Assembly: GCA_024220505.1 (NCBI GenBank)
Contig: JAKZZE010000008.1
Span: 744,001-808,000, forward strand
Reading direction: 5' to 3'
Length of the DNA stretch: 64,000 nucleotides
Source: Rhizopus arrhizus
Lineage: Eukaryota; Mucoromycota; Mucoromycetes; Mucorales; Rhizopodaceae
Of the stretch, positions 18,742-29,504 are shown piece after piece. Positions within the stretch are counted from its first letter, which is position 1. Each line of letters begins with the position of its first letter. The position numbers and the translations under genes are program-made. A model generated the notes under the pieces. That model had not been told where the DNA came from and made no database searches. It saw nothing but the letters and a program-made list of their open reading frames with translations.

Positions 18742-21611
18742 TTACAAATGACCTTCCGTCACATGTTGACGAGAAAGTTTTGACCATTGTTCATTATCAA
18801 ATGCTGCATCTAGCATTTGCCATGCGTTTTGAACATAACAGAAAGCCATGCCTGCTCGAATCGTTTCAGGTATGTCTGTTTCCACATCTACCTTATTTTT
18901 GAAAGGAATGATCACTTTACGGATACCTGATCGATAAGCCGAAATTACTTTTTCCTTTATACCACCGACTGGCAACACTTGTCCTCTTAATGAAATTTCA
19001 CCCGACATGGCTATCGTACAAGACACGTGTCGGTTTGAATAAAGAGAGACGAGAGCACATAAGAGAGTGATGCCTAACCTGATGTTATTTTTGACCTGTA
19101 TACAAGAGCTCATCTTTACCTGCACTCGGCCCGTCTTTTGGAACAGAGCCATGAGGGATATGGATATGGATGTCGTCCTCTTCAGCCAATTTCTCCTTTG
19201 AATCACTCGTCAAGCCAAGTACGAATGCATTTGCTTTAAGCCAAGTGAAAGCAATCTGTGCTGATTCTTGCAAAACGTTTCCCAAGGACCCCGTCAAGTA
19301 AAGTTTACCATACCCGGGCATCCTCATTGCCTCCACAAGTAGAATGCCTCCTTGACCACTCGCAGAATAGGCCAAGCCTGTCACTACGCCAGCACAAGGA
19401 TCATGCTCAAATATTTCTTTTTCAAATTTCGTATTCTAATGATCCCCACACACACAACTTGTTTAGTTCAAAAAAGAGAAACAGAAACACGCTCCTTACC
19501 CCCAGAATTTGCTGTACATCTTTTACCGCCACCTGGCAGTCATACGACGTCTCTTGTTCGCTTTCTTTCAATTCTGCCAACTGGACGCACTTTGCTCTCA
19601 CGACGGAGGCTATGGTGCGTTCTAGATTGCGAACGCCGCTTTCTCGAGTATAACCCTCTGCGAGATGTAAAACAGTGTCGTCAGACAGGTTGATATGATG
19701 TCTTTCCAAGCCGTGTGCCACAATTTGTTTTGGAATCAAGTATTTCTTTGCAATGTAGAGTTTCTCCTCAAAGTATACCCGTGTATTTCAATGACCTCCA
19801 TACGATCCAGTAAAGGCCCTGGTATGGTATCAAGTGAATTGGCTGTGGCGATAAACAGCACATCGGACAGATCAAAGGAGATGTTTAGGTAGTGATCAGA
19901 GAACGCATTGTTTTGTTCGGGGTCAAGCACTTCCAATAACGCTGCAGCTAAAACAAAAGATAAGCAGAGGCTCCTTTTTTTTTTTTTAAAAAAAAAAAAG
20001 TGTTCCTTACCAGGATCACCGCTGTATTTTGAATTCACCAACTTGTCAATTTCGTCTAAAATAAAATGTGATTATTGATTCGTGGCATCTTTCTATGATG
20101 TTACCAAGCAAAAATAAGGGATTCTTCACTTTGCATTTACGAAGTCCTTGGACAATCAAGCCAGGCATTGAGCCCACATAAGTGCGGCGGTGACCTCTAA
20201 TATCTGTTGTGTTACCGATTGATTCTCTTTTTTAGTTTTAATCGTGTACCTAATCGTCGCTTCATCTCTTACACCACCTAAAGAAATCCGGTGAAATCTT
20301 CGAGACATGGACTTTGCAATCGACCGACCCAAGGACGTCTTTCCGACACCAGGCTACAAAGAGAGTTAAAGACAAGTAACCCTTTTTGTTTTTCAACCTT
20401 ACAGGACCCACGAGACACAAGATGGGAGCCTTCAGGTCTCCTTTGATTTTGATGACCGAAAGGTATTCAATGATCCTCTTCTTGACCGATTCCAGACCGA
20501 AATGATCGCCATCCAAGACCTGTCTTGCCTTTTGAATATCCAAGCAGTCCCTTGTCACCTCCTGCCAAGGAAGATTCGCCAACCAGTCCAGGTAATTTCG
20601 AGAGACACCCCACTCGGCAGACGAAGGCTGAAGATGCTTTAGATGTCTCATTTCTCTTTGTGCTGCTAGCAGAGCCTCGTTGGGCAATCGAGCCTGTGCA
20701 AGTCTTTTGTGCAGGTACGACAGCTCATCCTCCTCTTCCGGGCCTTGTTTTAATTCGACCTGGATCGCCTCCAGTTGCTGCCTCAAGTAAAACTCGCGTT
20801 GTCTTTTACTCAGCTGACCTTCGACATTGGAACCGATGGTGTTTGTCAACCGCAAGACGTACATCTGTCGCATAACCCAATCGTTGGCCATCCTCAGCCT
20901 GCTGTCCAAATCGGGCGTGGACAGCATCCGCAGTCTTTCTTCAAAGGTCGTCTCCAGTAGTGAGACGAGCAGATCGGCCAGCTGAGAGGGTGGCTTTGAG
21001 CTGACTGCCTTTGAGAGTTGTTCGACCAAGGTCTCTGGCATGTTGAGCTCGCGTATTCTAGTCACAAAGGCCTCACAAAGCATCCTGAACGTCTCTCCTC
21101 CTTCACTTGCCTCTTCGGGCCCATAGGACACACGCGCCATCCAGTAGGGAGGTGAGGTCGGTGTCTGTCGAAAGAGCCGGACGACCTTGAACCGTTCGAG
21201 ACCCTCGACAAAGACGCCAAAGAGGTTTGTACCCGATCTTTGTACACGCGTGATGCGAGCCAGACAGCCGTACTCTGTCAACCTCTCTCGATCCTTCCAA
21301 ACCACCAGGCCGTCTTCCTCTTGTCGTCCTGGTCTCTCTTGAGAAGAGGATCCCAAAGGAACTTGAGGTGCTTGAATCGCAATGCTGTTCTTTAGATCCA
21401 CTGGACTTTTTGTTTTTAAACAAGGCCTCAACGGAATACAGGCAATGTACGTGTGCTCCAAAATTCCTTTTGTCGTACTGCTGACGTGTTTAAAATAGGC
21501 TTTGGCTAATTCAGCTGCTTCTTTTCCACGTAAGGTTAGCCTCAAGACGGTAGATGGCAAAAGGACCTTGTTCTCAAGAGGAACAATGATCAAATTTTCA
21601 GGATAATTCAT
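18742..21611 (-). CDS. LONP2: Peroxisomal-type Lon protease, with a one-base frameshift
   Basis: An ATP-dependent Ser-Lys protease. Seven exons (minus strand): 21,611-20,403, 20,353-20,250, 20,196-20,105, 20,055-20,011, 19,947-19,500, 19,435-19,120 and 19,073-18,742. They total 2546 nt, one short of a whole frame. One base is missing near 19,764-19,771 in exon 5, where the frame changes between GYT and [10 protein letters not shown]. Allowing for it the protein is 848 residues, the length of animal LONP2. Seen: N-terminal substrate domain, Walker A GPPGVGKT (residues 402-409), Walker B FLLDEIDK, and the catalytic Ser (KDGPSAG, about 737) and Lys (GGIK, about 778). There is no mitochondrial presequence. 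SKL occurs ten residues before the C-terminus, which itself ends GHL. Either an assembly error or a recent mutation explains the frameshift. Confidence 0.88.
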
Positions 21612-21801
21612 TAATGTAAGTAAAAGTTTAAAAGAGAGAAAAAAAAAAAAAAAAAAAGAGTGAGGGGAGGGGGGAAAGTAAAGGGGAAGTATTAAAAGTA
21701 CATGTACAGCATGTGAAATGACCACAGGTATATATTTATACTCTATGTATAGATTACTTTATTCGTGCTACGAGAAAAAAAAAATAATTTGCATAAACAA
21801 T

Positions 21802-22982
21802 TCAAGTCATGTATAAATTGATTAATTCATCTGAAGCTTCAAGATGACTTATTTGTTCAGTTGTTTCCAATAAGCCCAGCTTAATGACTGATTCAAGTGT
21901 AAGCAAGTTCAAACTGTCTTTGCTCTCCTTTCTCTCTTCTTCCTCATCACCATCTTCCCATAAACCAAATGCATACCAGCTCGCATGACGCAGCTCTTCC
22001 TTGATGATTTCAGGCGCTGATTCCTTTGTCTCCACCTTGCTTTCTTGCTTCATTTCACCATTCTTTGACACTTTGAGCACAAGCACAGAAGATTTAAGGT
22101 CCTCGATATTTAACAAGTCACCACTCTGAGTGTAATACATGCGTTGGACATCATTTATCCTAATCACCAATTCCTTTGGTTTTTCCTCTTCTTCGTGATA
22201 CAGGCCATCTTCCAGATCTTCTTGTATCCTCAGCTGATGTTTCCACTCTTGATCCCTCACTAGGTTCAATCGACACTTGTGAAATTCCTCTTTCCAGGTA
22301 AACGCATAGGCTGCAGAGCGATCGCGTTGATTGGCCGTAAAAAGGGAATAGAGCTTGAGTGTGAAAGTGGTCTGCTTTGAGCTGTTCTCCAAGACAAAAG
22401 AGGCCCGGACCAGTCTCGAGACTGACGCGGTCCGCTTGCCCGATCGGCTTTCGATGGTACGTAAAGCGAGGTGAAGGGAAGGAATCACGTCATCGACCGT
22501 GCTCAATAATTTTTGTAATCGACGCTTCACACCTTCGGGTTCCTTGAGGGTATCCATTTGACTTGCAAACATGTCAATTTCTTGTTTGAGATCGTTGCAC
22601 ATTTCTAAAGCAGGTTCGACATCTTGATTACCCTCTGCTACACTTTTGGCAATGATGTCTATCGTTGGCTACCAACACGTCAGTTTCATACATGGACTCA
22701 ACCCACCCACACACACACACACCTTTAGGTTCTTGACCTTTAAATCAAGTTGCCTTTGCAAGAAATTGATCTCGTTTGATTCTTGTTTATTCTTGGGTAA
22801 TTGTGTTGTTACATAAGAAGTGACATTACGCTATAGACAAAAAAGAAAACAAATTAGAGATCTTTTTTGATTAACAAAAGTCTTACAATAGCAAGATTAG
22901 TAGCATGACTTAAAGCAATCCTTGAAACAGTTGTCACTGTTGTCAGTGCTAACTTTCCAAAGATATCTTCTAAACTTGACAT
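21802..22982 (-). CDS. Yrb30-like RanGTP-binding protein
   Basis: Exons 22,982-22,887, 22,830-22,723 and 22,668-21,802 give 356 residues with consistent phases. The N-terminal half is helical with a conserved-looking stretch (MCNDLKQEIDMFASQM), followed by a beta-rich middle with KLYSLFTANQRD and HKCRLNLVRDQEW, and an acidic Glu-rich tail. The overall pattern recalls the fungal RanGTP-binding Yrb30 family, whose members bind Ran in its GTP form; that assignment is from memory of the family and is moderate. The gene starts 180 bp from the divergent branching-enzyme gene and lies upstream of Lon on the same strand. The 5' splice site of intron 2 sits in a GT/CA repeat. Confidence 0.6.
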
Positions 22983-23162
22983 GACAAAAAAAAAAAGAAT
23001 AAACCACACCTACTTCACGTCATGCATAAATAAAGCACTGAGTTTAAAGCAAAGACAGGTTTTGACGGTAAAACATCGTTACAAAAAAAAAGTGATACAA
23101 CATGCAAGCGAGAACTTTTTTTTTTTTTTTCTTCTTTTTTTCTTTTTTCTATACAAAAAAAG
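22983..23162. promoter_or_regulatory. Bidirectional promoter, Yrb30-like / branching enzyme
   Basis: The 180 bp between two divergent start codons must hold both promoters. It has poly(A) and poly(T) tracts (A10 at about 22,985 and T14 at about 23,117), typical nucleosome-excluding sequence in fungi. No TATA box was recognised. Confidence 0.55.
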
Positions 23163-23685
23163 ATGAGTTTTGAAGTAAAGACGTTTGAGCAAGAAGTCTC
23201 TCCTGGTCATATCTTGACGATGCCAAATGACGGTACAGGATTATCTGTGATTGATCCATTTTTGGCTCCTTTTAATGATGCGCTTCGTGAAAGGTACGTG
23301 TGTGTGTGGAGAGAAGAAGAGGAAGGGGAATGGTTTGATTGACTGGTAAAATAAAGATTTGCTACATTTCAAAAATATGATGAACAAATCAAGAATACAC
23401 TGGGATATGATGCGTTTACAAGAGGATATGAATATTATGGATTTAATATTCTCAAAAACAACAGTGTTGTCTACCGAGAATGGGCACCTCATGCAGTCAC
23501 TGCTAGTTTAGTAGGAGATTTCAGTAAAGTAATGATGCATAAAAAGGAATAGCTAAACTAAATAATCTAGACAACTGGGATGTGAATGCCCATGTTATGA
23601 CACGTAATCAATATGGTGTATTTGAAATCTTGGTTGAACCAACCCAGGATGGCAAAGTGGCTATTCCTCACGGAAGCAAAATAAA

Positions 23686-23732
<47 letters not shown>

Positions 23733-25573
23733 GACAATACTAAAATAGGGGATTAGATCACTATGACAATGCCTCATTCGGGAGAACGTATTTATCGATT
23801 ACCAGCTTGGATCCATTATGTTACTCAAGACCTTAATGTCAGTGCGACCTATGATGGTATCTTTTGGAATCCAGAAAAAAGATACAATTTCAAGAACCAC
23901 CGACCAAAAAGACCTCGATCGCTTCGTGTGTATGAAGCGCATGGTAAGCGATAGTCAACCTTTGCTGATCACTCATGATTTCTCTAGTGGGCATCTCATC
24001 TCCCGAACCACGTTGTGCGACCTATAAAGAATTTACAAAGAACGTCTTACCTCGGATTGCCTATGACGGATACAATACGATTCAGCTGATGGCGATCATG
24101 GAGCACCCTTATTATGCTTCCTTTGGTTATCAAGTCTCTTCCTTCTTTGCTCCCTCCAGTCGATATGGTACACCTGAAGACTTGAAGGAATTGATCGACA
24201 CCGCACACGGCTTTGGCATCACAGTCTTGCTGGATCTTGTTCACTCTCATGCGTGTAAGAACGTGGCGGATGGTTTGAACATGTTTGATGGATCGGATCA
24301 CTGCTATTTCCATGAAGGTCAAAAGGGACGTCATGAACTTTGGGATTCTCGTCTGTTTAATTATGGTAATTATGAAGTATTGAGATTCTTGATGTCAAAT
24401 GTGAGATATTGGATGGATGTCTATCAATTTGACGGGTTTCGATTTGATGGAGTGACTTCGATGATCTATAAACACCATGGCATTGGTTATGGCTTCTCGG
24501 GTGATTATCATGAATACTTTGGTGATAATGTGGATGATGAAGGTGTGATGTACCTTCAACTCGTCAATCAATTCTTACATCAACAATACCCTCATGTGAT
24601 TACGATTGCTGAAGGTAACCTAAACCAGATTTAAACAGACACTGATGTCTTTCATAGATGTCTCGGGTATGCCTGGTTCCTGTCGTCCTGTGTGTGAAGG
24701 TGGTTTGGGATTTGACTACAGACTGGCGATGGCCATTCCAGACATGTGGATCAAGTTACTAAAGGAAGAATCGGATGAGGATTGGAAGATGGGCCATATT
24801 GTTCACGTCTTGACCAATCGTCGTCATTTGGAAAACACGATTGGTTATTGTGAATCGCACGATCAAGCACTGGTAGGTGATAAGACGATTGCCTTTTGGT
24901 TGATGGACAAGGAAATGTATACAAACATGAGTGATTTAACACCCCTGACGCCTATTATTGATCGTGGTATCGCATTACACAAGATGATTAGGTAATAAAA
25001 GGAGGGGATGTGTAGAGAAAGAGAGACTGATGGTATCTCTCTGACAGGATGATTTCTCACGGACTTGGAGGAGAAGGTTATCTTAATTTTGAAGGCAATG
25101 AATTTGGTCATCCTGAATGGCTTGATTTTCCTCGAACAGGCAACGATTCCAGCTTTCAATATGCTCGTCGTCAGTGGAATATTTTGGATGATCCCCTTTT
25201 ACGTTACAGATACTTGAATGAGTGGGATCGTGCGATGCAATTGACCGAAGAGAGATTTGGCTGGCTTCATGCTCCCCAAGGCTATGTGTCTCGAAAGAAT
25301 GAGGGAGACAAGATCATTGTGTTTGAACGTGCCGGTGTTCTCTTCATCTTCAACTTTCATCCAACTCAATCCTTTCCTGATTATCGTGTGGGTGTTGCTG
25401 AGCCAGGAAAATACAAGATTGTGTTGAATTCTGATGATAAAGACTATTTGGGACATGCCAGAGTGAACAATCAAACTGAATTCTTCACGTCCCCTGGTGA
25501 TTGGGATAATAGACCCAATTGGTTACAAGTTTATATTCCAAGCCGTACTTGTATGCTTTTAGCAAAAAGTTAG
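23163..25573 (+). CDS. GLC3: 1,4-alpha-glucan branching enzyme
   Basis: A GH13 enzyme that moves a segment of an alpha-1,4 chain to an alpha-1,6 position during glycogen synthesis in the cytosol. Exons 23,163-23,293, 23,357-23,523, 23,571-23,686, 23,757-23,943, 23,988-24,614, 24,658-24,991 and 25,048-25,573 give 695 residues, the eukaryotic length. Seen: N-terminal CBM48-like region ([16 protein letters not shown]), then the catalytic barrel with the nucleophile Asp in [11 protein letters not shown], the acid Glu in IAEDVSGMPG (completed by the splice at 24,614/24,658) and [14 protein letters not shown]. The C-terminal domain begins near LQVYIPS. Intron 3 holds a run of 41 A directly after its GT, with a TACTAA-like branch site further on. 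Confidence 0.95.
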
Positions 25574-26580
25574 TGTCTCATCGGCCTTTATGATTTGTAA
25601 TTTATCCAAATAAAGAAATCCAACCCTTTTTTTCTTTACCCGCACTTTCCGTTACACGTCTTATCTTGAAACACAGCACTCTTGAAAGTGAAGAATGAGT
25701 TAAAGCGGGTAATTTCAACGAATAGATTGATCAATAAATCACACACATTCATTTGTTTATTTACACAGAAATTGCTCTGTCTTTTTTTCGATCAAACACA
25801 GAGTCACACAAGCCTAGGCCCTTTCTTCAAAGCAGAAAAAAAAAGATTTGTGATTTTAACAAGAAAAATGCACGCGCCTTCTTTTATTGCCTTTTATTCA
25901 CACATCCTTTTCATGTTTTGTAAAGAAGCGAGTTTTGAGAGTGAAAAGAAAAAAGGATCATTTAAGGTTAAATTGAACAGATGATTGAATAAAGGGTAAA
26001 TTAAGGAGGTGAAAGGGGGTGAGATATAGTGGAACAGTAAACTGATCCTTTTTTTTTTTTTCGGGGGAAAACCAATCTATTCTCATTACAAGTTGTCCCG
26101 AACTTTCTTTTTTTCTTTCTTTCAACTCGGTTCCTTTGAAATAGCTTATGATTCATAAAGAAATCCATCTTTCTTGCTTTTTATTTTATTATTTTTTGAC
26201 AGAAATAAAAAAGGGGAAACTTCATATGCCAACCTTTTGATGTGTATGTGTGAGTGTGTGGGTGTACAATCGTCATGTGTACTACACTTTATATTTTCCC
26301 AAAATACATTTTGAATAAAGATAAGAACATGTTTGGATAAGAAAAAAATGATTGAAATGAATCGTTGTCTCTGATGTTTGTTGATAAAACTAAAGATGAT
26401 TGAGTCTATCTTGAAGCACAAGAAGAAGTGATGGTGGAGATGACAATAGACCTCTTGCTGAGTTTTGAATATAGAATATAAAATGGGATTTACTTTTTTT
26501 TTTTTTTTTCCCTTCTTTCTCACTTTATTGTATATACTATTTGTGTGCGTGTAGATACCCTTTTTTTTAAAAAAAAAAAA
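25574..26580. other. Intergenic region upstream of the forkhead gene
   Basis: About 1 kb without a convincing gene; the open frames on both strands lack motifs. It holds the branching-enzyme 3' end (ATAAAG near 25,610), long T runs at about 26,048-26,062 and 26,492-26,509, and T8 A12 at 26,561-26,580 directly before the forkhead ATG. This is the largest gap in the dense block and may be the regulatory region of the transcription factor. Confidence 0.4.
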
Positions 26581-27590
26581 ATGTCTTTTAAATTATATTC
26601 AAAGCCAAATGCTGGATCAAGAAGAAAAAGTTATCCCCAATACCAACCCATCCCAAAAAGTATCGACCGAGAATTCAGGCTGACTCTGGACGTGTTTGAC
26701 ACTAAAGAGGATTGTCCGGCAAGAATACGTCCCAATTGGCCTAAAGAGATCATTCCCTGGTGGACTCCTTCACACGCAAACGAAAAGCCTCCTTATTCTT
26801 ATGCCACGCTGATTGCTCATGCTATCCTGACCAGTCAAGAGGGTCGTCTTACATTGAACGACATCTATCTTTGGATCTCTGATCATTATAAAGCGTACTC
26901 TATCGGAGTAGGCGGATGGCAGGTAAAACAGAAAATGACGTGTGTGATGACATGATGACTGACTATCCACAGAACTCCATCCGACACAATCTGTCCCTGA
27001 ACAAAAAGTGGTTTCAGAGGATCGAGAGAAAGAGGACACAGGCCAGCACAGGCAAGGGTTCTTTTTGGACTCTGGTTCCTGGAGCAGAGCAGGTGTTTCT
27101 CGAAAACTTGACACAAGAAAATGGAACGATCAGTTCAACCAAGAGGTACAGGCTCACCTCCTCAACTTCCCTCTCCAGTCTCTGTCAAGTAGCCTCCGAT
27201 GTCAAGGACCCTTTCTATACCACCTTCCGTCTCACAAACAAGAGAGGCTCCTTTGACTCATCACAGGAAAGTGACTCGGATGAGGACAGTCGACCGGACA
27301 GGGCGCTTTGCAAGCGCTCACGTACTCTCACCAGGTCCTCCTCACTTTCTAGCGCTTCCAGCTCGCCGAGTGACCTTTGCCTGCTTTCACCTGGATCGAA
27401 CGGTCCACAAGCGGTCCATGACCCCATCTATCTCTCCAGTGATCCAATCTCCCTCTTTTTCACCACCCCTCCTGTTTATGAGCCTCTCTGGTCTGCTGAG
27501 GACAACTGTCTTTTGACACAAGCGTACTCACTGGACAATTCCTTTTATAACCCTTCACATCCATTTGTCTCGATGTCATCCGTCTTGTAA
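26581..27590 (+). CDS. Forkhead (winged-helix) transcription factor
   Basis: Exons 26,581-26,922 and 26,973-27,590 join in phase 0 for 319 residues. The forkhead domain covers about residues 69-160: KPPYSYATLIAHAI, LTLNDIYLWI, GGWQ/NSIRHNLSLNKKWF (the splice lies just before the recognition helix) and KGSFWTLVPGAE. The N-terminus is short and basic. The C-terminal half is Ser-rich with an acidic patch (SDSDEDSRPD), a basic KRSR that may help nuclear import, and Ser/Pro stretches typical of regulatory tails. There is no FHA domain. Which fungal forkhead subgroup it belongs to cannot be told by eye. It converges on SRP14, with 23 bp between stops. Confidence 0.92.
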
Positions 27591-27613
27591 TAAACAGTGA
27601 TTATTTATTATCA

Positions 27614-28083
27614 TTATTTTGATGTCTTTTTAACTTTCTTTGAACGATCTTTCTTTTTCAAGGTATCCATGTAGGCTCTGATGACTGTACTGTACGCATT
27701 TTGAAATTTAGTGATATCTTCGGGTGCAACGATCGTGCTGATCTTTTGATTTTTAAACGTTGCGCGAACTAAACAAGGATATTGGATATCTTGGCTGTCG
27801 TTGTTCACAACAGCATCACCTCCCTTTGGCATCTCTTTTTTAATTTTTGAAGCCTTTATTAATCTTGTTGCGGTCACTAACAAAAAAAAAAAGATGAGTT
27901 CCATGATGTGCGCTTTATTCTCTTTACTTCTTTTCATCGTGACAGAAACATTGCCTGTTGTCTTGGACTTTTCATAAAATTGACCAAGTTCAACCGTGAA
28001 CTACAAATAGTGTCGATAAGCCTGGTGAAAAAGAAGAAAAAAAAAGAAGGTCATCTTACAGCCAAAGGATCCAACTCTCTCAT
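27614..28083 (-). CDS. SRP14: Signal recognition particle 14 kDa subunit
   Basis: With SRP9 it binds the Alu domain of SRP RNA and slows translation of secretory proteins in the cytosol. Exons (minus) 28,083-28,060, 28,000-27,928 and 27,876-27,614 give 119 residues. The N-terminus MRELDPLAFTVELGQFYEKSKTTG... is assembled across the first splice and matches SRP14; later motifs are CLVRATFKNQKISTIV and FQNAYSTVIRAYMDTLKKKD, followed by a Lys-rich tail. The first coding exon is only 24 nt. The start codon is 51 bp from the stop of the next gene upstream on the same strand, so the promoter must be very short or overlap that gene. Confidence 0.9.
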
Positions 28084-28134
28084 TGTTTACAATACGAAAA
28101 AGAAGAAGAAAAAAAAAAAAAAGAAGGGAAAAAT

Positions 28135-29091
28135 TTATTGTTTTTGATTTCCGCTGATGAATTCAATGTCATTACTTTCAAATGTAAACGATTGAGATCC
28201 AAGACTGTCCGTCTTGATGCTGTTCAGACCAGAGGGTTTGATTGATTTATCTTCAGCGACTTTATGCATTGCTTTAGCCACACTGACGACTGAGTTGACC
28301 ATGTGTAAATTGAAAAAGTGATTGATGGGACCAAAGAGAGTCTGAGCCATTTTCTCTACAAATCTGGGATTTGAACGAGGCTCGACTGTTTGCAAAAGAC
28401 CTGGGCGCATGATAGAGACCCTTTGGAATCCTAATTCTTTCAACTCTTCTTCTGTTTGTCCCTTTGTTTTAGGATATAAAAACATGGAATTTTTATTCGC
28501 ACCCTATCAACATGGTAAACAAGTATTCTTTTTTCTTGATCTATTTACCTTGGAAGAACAATACACGTAGTGAACAGGCGATTGGTTACTGGATGTATCC
28601 TTGTTCTCTTCAGCAATGATTTTGGCAGATTGTAAAACATATTCTTGATCAATCTTTTTAAACTTTTCTGCACTACCAGCATCAGTGCGAGTTGTGCCCA
28701 AGCAGCAAAACACATCCCTTGTATAGTCTAGTAAGTTTCATGTGACAGGATAGGATAAAAAGCTTACGAAACATTCTTAAAGTCTTTTCGGTGTCTATCC
28801 AAGTTTTCAAAATCAACCACCTTTTGTTCCTAATAGGATTGTTATCTTTCTCATCACATCAAAAATAAGGTGTTCACTTTTTTACAAGCTTATCTTGAGG
28901 TGTGTTTGAATCCAACTCAACTTGACGTCTGCCAACAGAAATCACTTTTTCATATTTTCCATTTTTTAATAAATCAGTCAAAAGTTGTTTACCAACAGCA
29001 CCTTTGTATTCATTGTCAATAAATTTCATGATGTTCAACACAACAAACCTGTTGCGCCAAATATTAAAGCAGTAGGATTCATATCAGACAT
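28135..29091 (-). CDS. HTATIP2/Fmp52-like NAD(P)-binding protein
   Basis: An atypical short-chain dehydrogenase with a Rossmann fold. Exons (minus) 29,091-29,049, 29,001-28,886, 28,829-28,768, 28,717-28,549 and 28,503-28,135 give 252 residues in phase. Seen: glycine-rich nucleotide site ALIFGATGAVGKQLL (residues 7-21, completed by the first splice), VFCCLGTTRTDAGS, HYVYCSSKGANKNS, FLYPKTKGQTEEEL with the Tyr-x-x-x-Lys pair, and MRPGLL. These match HTATIP2 and yeast mitochondrial Fmp52. The substrate is unknown. No clear signal or transmembrane segment is present. I prefer the start MSDMNPTAL to a longer frame opened by a distant upstream ATG. Confidence 0.85.
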
Positions 29092-29504
29092 GAAAGAAAT
29101 AACAAAAAAAAAATCAAGTGTATTTGATAAAAAGCGTCGGTATTTTATCCCACCTTTTAAAATGCAAGTGACGGCTAATAGAAAGTCATTCTTTTTTTTT
29201 ACTATAAAAAGGCATTGCGTACGTAAGAACTGCCTAATATGGATAGAAACGTAAGAGCGATCCAATATGGACAAAAACGTCATGCTTGATCTCTCGAGTC
29301 ATTTTAAAGAACTACTGTGTATGAATTGAGTTGTTTAAAGACAATTCAATTGCAAATCGATCCGACATGTATTGTATGCTTATTGATACACACTCTTCAT
29401 GAGAATAATCAATCTCTATCATCAAGTAGGGATAACAAAAAAAAAAAAAAAATAGCATTCAATGCATATAAAATATCTAAACGTATTATTTACATGTTTT
29501 TTAT
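29092..29504. other. Spacer between HTATIP2-like and FCF1 genes
   Basis: About 410 bp holding the HTATIP2-like promoter and the FCF1 3' end (both genes are on the minus strand). It has an A9 tract at 29,102, T9 at about 29,192 and A14 at about 29,440. Nothing else is evident. Confidence 0.4.

Noticed and set aside
25682..25984. 100-codon open frame after the branching enzyme
   Set aside because: Low-complexity, Lys/Phe-rich translation with no motif or splice context.
26146..26523. 125-codon minus-strand frame upstream of the forkhead gene
   Set aside because: It arises from T-rich sequence and shows no family features.
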